DNA from: an uncultured Bacteroides sp.
Lineage (GTDB): Bacteria > Bacteroidota > Bacteroidia > Bacteroidales > Bacteroidaceae
Assembly (NCBI RefSeq): GCF_947632445.1
Contig: NZ_CANRPM010000004.1
Coordinates: 1 to 64,000, forward strand
Length of the DNA stretch: 64,000 nt
Direction of reading: 5' to 3'
A program made the position numbers and the translations under genes. Positions 56,987-64,000 of the stretch are shown here, piece by piece; position 1 is the first letter of the stretch, and every line of letters starts with the position of its first letter. Below the pieces are notes generated by a model. It saw only the letters and a list, made by a program, of their open reading frames with translations. It did not search any database and was not told the DNA's origin.

Positions 56987-59487
56987 TAAGACTTTGCATC
57001 CATATTTATCGGTATTTTCGTCTTCATCGTGTGACCTTTTGGAGCATGATGGTGGGGGTGTTTCTTTTTTGTGGCTATTTTGCCTCACAAATCCATTTGG
57101 AGGAGGATTTAAATAAACTTTTTCCTGTATCGAGAAATGAAGATGGAAGTATCAAATTGGCTTTTGCCAACCTGCGTATTAAGGATAAGACGTTTTTACT
57201 CTTTGAGGGAATGGAGGGAGTTTCTGCAGAACGTATTGCTGAGGTATGCGATACTTTTGTTGATTCGTTGCAGGCAAGGAATGCAGCATCTGATTATGAT
57301 GAAGATGGGCGATTGATTGACGACGTATTCTATTGTCTTTCTGACGATTTGTTACCCAATGTTGTCGATTACTTTACTGGTCATTTCCCGGCCTATATTG
57401 ATACGGCTCTTTACATACATATAGATTCGATGCTGACTGTTGAGCACATGAAATGCCAGATGCTTCAGAACCGTCAGGATCTGACAGGCAATTTTGGACA
57501 GATGTTTCCTGAGTTGATACAGATGGATCCGTTAGGCCTGCGTAACTTGCTGGCAGGTCAGATGAAGCATATATCCAAGGATGAGACAGGCAGTTATCAT
57601 ATTGTTGACGGGCACTTTTTTGTTCCTGATACCACCGTGTGTGTAGCTTTTTTGACTCCACACTATTCAGCAACCAATACAGGACAGGGTTCTGTCTTGT
57701 TTGATGTGCTGAACGAATTGGTTGAAGATTTTTCCATTACCTTTCCCGATGTACGTGTCAGCTATCATGGAACGCCGGCAAGCGGTTACTATAATGCAGT
57801 TCAAATCAAGCGCGATCTGATAGTTACGGTTGGAGGTTCGTTGCTGCTTGTGTTGGTATTTTTGTCTGTCTGTTATCGCAATCACGATACCATTCCTTTG
57901 CTATTGCTTCCCGTTTTGTTCGGTGCTTTATTCGGATTGACCGCAATGTATTTTTTGAAGGGACAGTTTTCACTTTTGGCTTTAGGCATCGGAGCGGTAG
58001 TGCTTGGAGTAGCAATGAGCTATGTGCTACATGTCTTGACCCATTATAAATATGTTGATAATCCAGAACAGATGCTTCGTGATCAGGTAAAGCCTGTATG
58101 TCTGGGATGTCTTACTACAATCGGTTCGTTTATGGGGCTTATTTTTATTGACACGGCGTTATTACAAGACTTCGGTCTGTTTGCCGCCTTTGCCATTGTT
58201 GGAACTACTGTTTTCAGTCTTGTTTTTTTGCCTCAGTTACTTCGCCCGGGTACTAAACAGATGAACCGTCGGATATTTGCTGTTATTGATAGAATCAATG
58301 CTTATCCATTTCATAGAAAGAATTTATTGTTGGTTGGGATTGGTATGGTTACTATCGTTTGTTTAATCAGTTATTTGGTTTGCGGTACACAGTTTGATGC
58401 TGATATGCACAATTTGGGATACAAAGCTGAATTGACTACACATTCGGAGAATTTACTTCGTAATAAGACATATGCAACTGACAAGCAAAAGTATTTTGCG
58501 AGTACAGGGCAGACAATGGAAGAGGCTATAGCCAATCTGACAGTTCTTTCACATAAGCTCGATTCGTTGCAACAAATGGGGTTGGTAAAGAGTTATACCC
58601 ATTCGGAAAAGATCTTTATTCCTTTGCAGATACAACAGGAGCGTATAGATGCTTGGAAGCGTTATTGGACAGACGAACGCCTGTCGCTTGTTCGTCGCTT
58701 AATAGATGGGACAGCATTGGAGGCAGGATTGCGTCCTGAAGCTTTTCAACCATTTTTTGATTGTGCTATGGCCGATTACGAACCGGATGCTTTATACGAG
58801 GCGGAAATTATTCCAGAGGGCTATCTGTCAACATTGATGGAACAATCCTATGATGGTGGATATCTTTGTTTTACTTCGGTACGTTGTGCGAATGATGTAG
58901 TGCGTGGCAAGACGAGTGATTACTACCGCATTTGTGAAGCTATTGCTTCAGTACCCAATCTTATGGTACTTGATACTTATTATTATACTACAGATACGCT
59001 GATAAGCATGAATGAGGATTTTAATGTCTTGCAATGGGTGTCTATGCTGTTTGTTTTTGTGGTGCTGTTATTCAGTTTCCATTTCAATTTGAAAAATACA
59101 CTGATAGGTTTTCTTCCAATTTTGTTGAGTTGGCTGATTGTTCTTGGAGCAATGATCTTATTTGGCATGAAGTTCAATCTGATCAACATCATCATTTCGA
59201 CTTTTATTTTTGGCATAGGTGTGGACTACAGCATATTTGTAATGAACGGACTTGTTGGTGGCGAAGAAAATACACGCCTGTTAGGCTATCACAAAACGGC
59301 TATTCTTTTCAGTGCAATCATTCTGATTGTCACGGTCGGATCCATGCTTTTTGCTAACCATCCGGCTATCCGTTCTGTTGGTTTTTCTACATTGGTAGGA
59401 TTGGTGTCAGCAGTGGTGCTTTCATATATCGTTCAGCCTGCGCTTTACTGTTGGTTGGATAAAAAAGGAGGGCGGTATGAAGTATGA
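56983..59487 (+). CDS. MMPL/RND-family exporter
   Basis: Two sets of TM helices with large periplasmic loops; LLPVLFGALFGLTAMYFLKGQFSLLALGIGAVVLGVAMSYVLHVLTHYK; FIFGIGVDYSIFVMNGL. Confidence 0.9.
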   Translation: MIRLCIHIYRYFRLHRVTFWSMMVGVFLFCGYFASQIHLEEDLNKLFPVSRNEDGSIKLAFANLRIKDKTFLLFEGMEGVSAERIAEVCDTFVDSLQARNAASDYDEDGRLIDDVFYCLSDDLLPNVVDYFTGHFPAYIDTALYIHIDSMLTVEHMKCQMLQNRQDLTGNFGQMFPELIQMDPLGLRNLLAGQMKHISKDETGSYHIVDGHFFVPDTTVCVAFLTPHYSATNTGQGSVLFDVLNELVEDFSITFPDVRVSYHGTPASGYYNAVQIKRDLIVTVGGSLLLVLVFLSVCYRNHDTIPLLLLPVLFGALFGLTAMYFLKGQFSLLALGIGAVVLGVAMSYVLHVLTHYKYVDNPEQMLRDQVKPVCLGCLTTIGSFMGLIFIDTALLQDFGLFAAFAIVGTTVFSLVFLPQLLRPGTKQMNRRIFAVIDRINAYPFHRKNLLLVGIGMVTIVCLISYLVCGTQFDADMHNLGYKAELTTHSENLLRNKTYATDKQKYFASTGQTMEEAIANLTVLSHKLDSLQQMGLVKSYTHSEKIFIPLQIQQERIDAWKRYWTDERLSLVRRLIDGTALEAGLRPEAFQPFFDCAMADYEPDALYEAEIIPEGYLSTLMEQSYDGGYLCFTSVRCANDVVRGKTSDYYRICEAIASVPNLMVLDTYYYTTDTLISMNEDFNVLQWVSMLFVFVVLLFSFHFNLKNTLIGFLPILLSWLIVLGAMILFGMKFNLINIIISTFIFGIGVDYSIFVMNGLVGGEENTRLLGYHKTAILFSAIILIVTVGSMLFANHPAIRSVGFSTLVGLVSAVVLSYIVQPALYCWLDKKGGRYEV

Positions 59488-60955
59488 CGTAATCATTGTA
59501 GGTAGCGGATTGGGCGGATTGGAATGTGGTTATATCCTTTCACGTAATGGACGTCATGTACTTTTATTGGAACAGGGTGGACAACCGGGTGGCTGTCTGC
59601 AAGCTTATCAGCGTTGTGGGCAGTTTTTCGATACAGGATTCCATTATGTTGGTGGCTTGGAGAGCGGACAGTCTCTTCATGCTGCTTTCAAATATTTAGG
59701 CTTGCTTAATTTACCGTGGCATCGTTTGGATTTTGACGGATTTGATCGCGTGGCCATTGGTGATAGGATGTTTGCTTTTGCTCAAGGATATGATGCTTTT
59801 TATCAGCGTCTTTCTGATGATTTCCCTGCCGAGCGTGTGGCTTTGCGCCGATATGTGGAGCTGTTGAAACAATCAGCCGCGCAGCAGTGGGCTGTTCTCA
59901 GTCCTGATGGTACAGGCTCCGATTTGCTGCCGGAGAATATGGCAATCAGTGCATGGGAATACTTGAAGGAGAATTTTCAAGATCCTTTGTTGATAGACGT
60001 CCTTAGCGGAACTTCGTTGAAGATGGAACTTAGGAAAGAGTCTCTTCCTCTGTTTACCTTTTTGCATGGCAATAGTAGCTTTATTGAGAGCAGTTGGCGC
60101 CTGAAGGGTAGCGGATCGCTGATTGTCAATACATTGGCCGATGGTATCCGTGCAACGGGCGGGGAAATCATTTGTAATGCCCAGGTGCAGGAATTAGTGG
60201 AGAAAGATGGCCGTCTCACATACGCTGTCTGTTCCAATGGCGAACGCTATGAAGGTTCTCTTTTTATCAGCGATATTCATCCGGCGCAGACCTGTAGTTT
60301 GATAAAGCAAAGTAGCAGGATGAAGTCTCTTTATCGTAACCGTATCGTTGGACTTGAGAATACTTTTGGAATGTTTACAGTGTCGCTTTGTGTTCCTCCA
60401 CGCAGTCTGCATTATTTCAATTATAACCTTTATGTTTATCGGGAACCGGATGTTTGGACGTTCCATCAGGACAATCGTCCCGTAAGCGGGGTACTTGTCA
60501 GTTGCAGGATTCCTGAAGATGGAAGCGAATATACACAGCAAGTGGATTTGCTTACGCCCATGACATGGGAGCAATGCCGAACATGGGATTGTACAAAGGT
60601 GGGACGGCGTGGCGCATCATACCGATGTCTGAAAGAAAGCATGGCAGAAGAATGTATCACTTTGGCGAGACAATTTCTCCCGGAACTGAAGGGTCAAGCA
60701 TTGAGTTACACGAGTACGCCATTGACATGGCGTGATTATACACTTGTTCCTGAAGGTAGTGCTTATGGGGTACGTAAAGATTTTCGTAATCCGCTACAGA
60801 CTTTTCTTTCGCCTCGTACTCCTGTCCCTAATCTGCTTCTTACAGGGCAAAACCTGTTATTGCACGGGGTGCATGGAGTGACCTTGACAGCTTTTCATAC
60901 ATGTGCCGAAGTGTTAGGTCGTGAATGGGTTTGGAAAATATTAGAGAATAAATAA
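59477..60955 (+). CDS. NAD(P)/FAD-dependent oxidoreductase, phytoene-desaturase-like
   Basis: YDVIIVGSGLGGLECGYILSRNGRHVLLLEQGGQPGGCLQAYQRCGQFFDTGFHYVGGL; C-terminal NLLLTGQNLLLHGVHGVTLTAF. Confidence 0.9.
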   Translation: MKYDVIIVGSGLGGLECGYILSRNGRHVLLLEQGGQPGGCLQAYQRCGQFFDTGFHYVGGLESGQSLHAAFKYLGLLNLPWHRLDFDGFDRVAIGDRMFAFAQGYDAFYQRLSDDFPAERVALRRYVELLKQSAAQQWAVLSPDGTGSDLLPENMAISAWEYLKENFQDPLLIDVLSGTSLKMELRKESLPLFTFLHGNSSFIESSWRLKGSGSLIVNTLADGIRATGGEIICNAQVQELVEKDGRLTYAVCSNGERYEGSLFISDIHPAQTCSLIKQSSRMKSLYRNRIVGLENTFGMFTVSLCVPPRSLHYFNYNLYVYREPDVWTFHQDNRPVSGVLVSCRIPEDGSEYTQQVDLLTPMTWEQCRTWDCTKVGRRGASYRCLKESMAEECITLARQFLPELKGQALSYTSTPLTWRDYTLVPEGSAYGVRKDFRNPLQTFLSPRTPVPNLLLTGQNLLLHGVHGVTLTAFHTCAEVLGREWVWKILENK

Positions 60956-60967
60956 CATAGAATAGCA

Positions 60968-61699
60968 ATGAAGAAATATGCATTAGTAACGGGAGGCAGC
61001 CGCGGAATAGGTCGGGCAGTTTGCGTAAAACTGGCTAAAATGGGGTATGACATTCTGATCAATTATGCAAACAATGCGTCAGAAGCACAAAAAACACTGA
61101 ACTTGGTGCGGCAGACCGGACAAGACGGTGAGCTCTTGATGTTCGATGTCAGCAAAAGGGAACAAGTGGTTAGGGCCATTGAAGCGTGGGAGATGGAGCA
61201 TGCGAATGATTATATCGAAGTTCTGGTGAATAATGCGGGAGTACGTCGCGATAATGTACTTGTTTTCATGGCGGAAGAAGAATGGTATAACGTGTTAGAT
61301 GTCAGCCTTTCAGGATTTTATAATGTAACCCAAGCCATATTGCAATCCATGTTGGTGCATAAATATGGACGCATTATCAGTCTGGCGAGTGTCAGCGGGC
61401 TAAAAGGACAGCCGGGGCAAACCAATTATGCTGCTGCCAAAGGTGGAATAATTGCTGCTACGAAGGCATTGGCTTTGGAGGTGGCGCGTAAGAATATTAC
61501 GGTGAATGCTGTTGCTCCCGGATTTATCGAGACCGATATGACAGAGGGACTGGATGAGGCAAATCTCAAAAAAGACATTCCCGTTCAACGCTTCGGAAAG
61601 CCTGAGGAAGTGGCTGAACTGGTTGGATTTCTTGCTTCGCATGAAGCAGGGTACATCACAGGAGAAGTGATTTCTATTAATGGAGGACTTTATACGTAA
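60968..61699 (+). CDS. 3-oxoacyl-ACP reductase (FabG-type SDR)
   Basis: ALVTGGSRGIGRAV, NNAGVRRDN, SLASVSGLKGQPGQTNYAAAKGG, GEVISINGGLYT. Confidence 0.95.
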   Translation: MKKYALVTGGSRGIGRAVCVKLAKMGYDILINYANNASEAQKTLNLVRQTGQDGELLMFDVSKREQVVRAIEAWEMEHANDYIEVLVNNAGVRRDNVLVFMAEEEWYNVLDVSLSGFYNVTQAILQSMLVHKYGRIISLASVSGLKGQPGQTNYAAAKGGIIAATKALALEVARKNITVNAVAPGFIETDMTEGLDEANLKKDIPVQRFGKPEEVAELVGFLASHEAGYITGEVISINGGLYT

Positions 61700-62345
61700 T
61701 ACGAATATGAAAAGAGTTTATATGATAGGGGCGATAATCGTGTTTGCCTGCCAGATGCTTCCGGCACAACAAGCCGAGCTTCATAAAGCGGCAGAACGTT
61801 TCAGGGGCATCCGTTCATTGAAGGCAGACGTGGTTCAAACCGGGCACAATGTCGCTTTGATTAAGGATATTACGACGTCGGGGCACTTTCTCTATCAGGA
61901 ACCTGATCGTTGCAGCATGGTGTTTCCCGATGTAAAAGAGATGCTTCTTGCTGTCGACGACACATTTGTCATGGTAAGGGACGGGAAACAGCATGTTGCT
62001 AAAGCGAAAGGGCAGGGGAACAATCCGTTTGAAGTCCTTTCGGACGTGTTCCGTAAATTGCTTTCTGCTGACGAGCATGCCAATCTGTCTGAATATGCAG
62101 ATGTGAAGCTTTCCCGGCAAGGTAACTCTTGTACGATTACGATTTCCCCGATAGAGAAAAACGCCAGGAACAAACGGCGCATGATGTATGCTTCGTGCAT
62201 AGTCACCGTAGACTTGAAAGCTGCCGAACTGCGGTGCGTCCGCATTTATGAAAGAGGAGAAAACTACACTCAATATGATTTCTCCAATTATGCAGTCAAT
62301 GCCGAAGTGGATGCCAATGCTTTCGATGTTCAATCCGTGATGTGA
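61680..62345 (+). CDS. LolA-like outer-membrane lipoprotein carrier
   Basis: Signal peptide; FRGIRSLKADVVQTGHNVALIKDITTSGHFLYQEPDRCSMVFPDVKEMLLAVDDTFVMVRDGKQHVA. Confidence 0.82.
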   Translation: MEDFIRNTNMKRVYMIGAIIVFACQMLPAQQAELHKAAERFRGIRSLKADVVQTGHNVALIKDITTSGHFLYQEPDRCSMVFPDVKEMLLAVDDTFVMVRDGKQHVAKAKGQGNNPFEVLSDVFRKLLSADEHANLSEYADVKLSRQGNSCTITISPIEKNARNKRRMMYASCIVTVDLKAAELRCVRIYERGENYTQYDFSNYAVNAEVDANAFDVQSVM

Positions 62346-62776
62346 AAATGAATTTGCTGGAAGATATTTGTCGCGTACCGGTTCGTTTCTGTGAAATTGA
62401 TTCGATGAAGCGGGTATGGCATGGCTCGTTTGTGGTCTATTTTGAAGATGGGAGGGAATCGTTCGGGCGGCATTTCCCCGGTATAGGTTATGCCGACATG
62501 CAGCGGATTGGGATTTATGCTCCGCTATACGATTTACATGTCCGCTATTTGCATCCGCTCGTTATGAATGATGTGGCAATCATACATACCTGTTATGCCT
62601 ATCATCCGGGAGCGCGGTTGGATTACACATATAAGATATATCGGGAAAGTGACAATATCCTCTGTGCCGAAGGTGACACTACACAGCTGTTCATTGACGG
62701 GCAGGGTATGCTTTTAACGGATATACCCGACTTTTATCGGGATTGGCAGGAAACATTCCTGAGAGAGCGGGAATAG
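62342..62776 (+). CDS. 4-hydroxybenzoyl-CoA-type acyl thioesterase (hotdog)
   Basis: VPVRFCEIDSMKRVWHGSFVVYFEDGRESFGRHF. Confidence 0.88.
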   Translation: MKMNLLEDICRVPVRFCEIDSMKRVWHGSFVVYFEDGRESFGRHFPGIGYADMQRIGIYAPLYDLHVRYLHPLVMNDVAIIHTCYAYHPGARLDYTYKIYRESDNILCAEGDTTQLFIDGQGMLLTDIPDFYRDWQETFLRERE

Positions 62777-62798
62777 GGAAGCAGGAGATCGTGTTAGG

Positions 62799-64000
62799 AT
62801 GAGGAATTTTATATTTTGGCTGATGTTATGGATGTCCGTATCTGCGGCAAACGCACAGCATACGGAAGTGAAGGGCATGGTGACCGATTCGATTACGGGT
62901 AAAGGTCTGCCGTCGGCAGCCGTGATTTTGAAAGGGACCAACATCGGGGGCGCTACGGACAGAAACGGAAGATTTGCCTTCCCGGTTCCTGACGCGCCGG
63001 CCACAATACAAATTTCCTACCTGGGTTATGACAGCCGCGAGCTGCAAATCGTTCCCAATGGAAAGACGATCGAGCTGCGTGTCCGTTTGGTTCCGTCCGG
63101 CATTACGCTGAATGAGGTCACGGTCAAGCCCAAACGGGAAAAATACCGGAAGAAAGACAATCCGGCCGTAGATTTTGTGCGCCACCTCATCGACATGCGC
63201 AGGGACAACAATCCGCGCGACCATGATTACTTCAGCTACGACCATTACGAGAAATTGTTTTTTGCAAAGAACGACTATACCCCAAAGCCCAGGAAGGAAG
63301 GCAAGACGGGCAGGTTCGATTTCCTGGGCGAGTTTGTCGATACGCTGGACAATGGCATCACGGTCTTGCCGGTGTCGGAGAAGGAGAAGGTGCAGACCGT
63401 CTATTACCGCAAGTCGCCGCGGGCCGAGAAGCAAGTCGTCAGGGGCTACAAGTCGTCCGGCATCGACGAAATATTTTCGAGCGACGGCATCCAGCAGTTT
63501 CTGGGCGAAGTGTTCCGCGACATAGATATTTTCAAGAACGACATACCGCTCTTTCTGCAGCGGTTTGTCAGCCCCTTGTCCGCCATCGGGCCAAACTACT
63601 ACAAATACTATCTGATGGACACGCTTCAGATAGACGGACAACGTTGTGCGGACTTGGCCTTCGTTCCCTTCAATTCCGAGACGTTCGGCTTCACGGGACA
63701 CCTCTACGTCAGGCTCGATTCCACTTATTTTGTGCAGCGGGCCACGCTCAATGTGCCGAAGGACATTAACCTGAACTTCGTTTCCAGGCTGACCATCCGG
63801 CAGGACTTCAAGCGCATGCCCGACGGCACGCGCATCATCACCAAAGACGACATCAGCGTCAATTTCAAGCTGACGGAGCGCACCAAAGGGATGTACGCCC
63901 GCCGCCTGAGCATCTACACCAACCATTCGTTTGAGAAGCCCGACGGGGACAGGCTCCGCGTCTTCGACGAGCAGGCCCCGGTCATCACGCTGCAAGGGGC
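62799..64000 (+). CDS. DUF5686-like outer-membrane protein with N-terminal carboxypeptidase-regulatory-like domain (partial, runs off window)
   Basis: Read directly from the + strand (open at the edge, so absent from the ORF track): MRNFIFWLMLWMSVSAANAQHTEVKGMVTDSITGKGLPSAAVILKGTNIGGATDRNGRFAFPVPD...GITLNEVTVKPKREKYRKKDNPAVDFVRHLID. Confidence 0.85.
   Translation, partial: MRNFIFWLMLWMSVSAANAQHTEVKGMVTDSITGKGLPSAAVILKGTNIGGATDRNGRFAFPVPDAPATIQISYLGYDSRELQIVPNGKTIELRVRLVPSGITLNEVTVKPKREKYRKKDNPAVDFVRHLIDMRRDNNPRDHDYFSYDHYEKLFFAKNDYTPKPRKEGKTGRFDFLGEFVDTLDNGITVLPVSEKEKVQTVYYRKSPRAEKQVVRGYKSSGIDEIFSSDGIQQFLGEVFRDIDIFKNDIPLFLQRFVSPLSAIGPNYYKYYLMDTLQIDGQRCADLAFVPFNSETFGFTGHLYVRLDSTYFVQRATLNVPKDINLNFVSRLTIRQDFKRMPDGTRIITKDDISVNFKLTERTKGMYARRLSIYTNHSFEKPDGDRLRVFDEQAPVITLQG

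Overview
The window reads as a Bacteroides-type (Bacteroidales) chromosomal segment. From left to right it contains: an aminotransferase and a LolC/E-like permease; a complete minus-strand biotin operon in which bioB and bioA are one fused ORF (bioBA-F-G-C-D); assorted envelope genes; an AT-rich five-gene minus-strand island (17.0-22.6 kb) bounded by a perfect 17-bp direct repeat; uvrA; a POT transporter; a PadR/PspC pair; an S9 peptidase; an N-glycan-type glycosidase cluster (GH20, GH125, GH92, GH2) with no SusC/SusD; a MATE transporter, yidC and pyrG; and an aryl-polyene/flexirubin-like fatty-acid-type biosynthetic cluster that runs off the right edge. Two things stand out. (1) There are two paralogous DUF6261-like genes (33685-34521 and 45009-45821). 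Each has a tandem array of 41-42 bp units starting about 83 bp upstream of its start codon. The two gene/array modules bracket the glycosidase cluster and share a similar leader and an identical GESPL C-terminus. Three further arrays (window start, upstream of bioBA, upstream of ybaK) also have quasi-palindromic units at 22-23 bp period, so roughly 20.5-23 bp is a recurring spacing. (2) The AT-rich island encodes an SF1 helicase (with one in-frame TAA), two unrecognised proteins, a SAM methyltransferase (possibly frameshifted from the upstream gene) and a DUF1848-like protein. It is a candidate defence or mobile island. Family names come from reading the translations and recalled family signatures; no database search was run.
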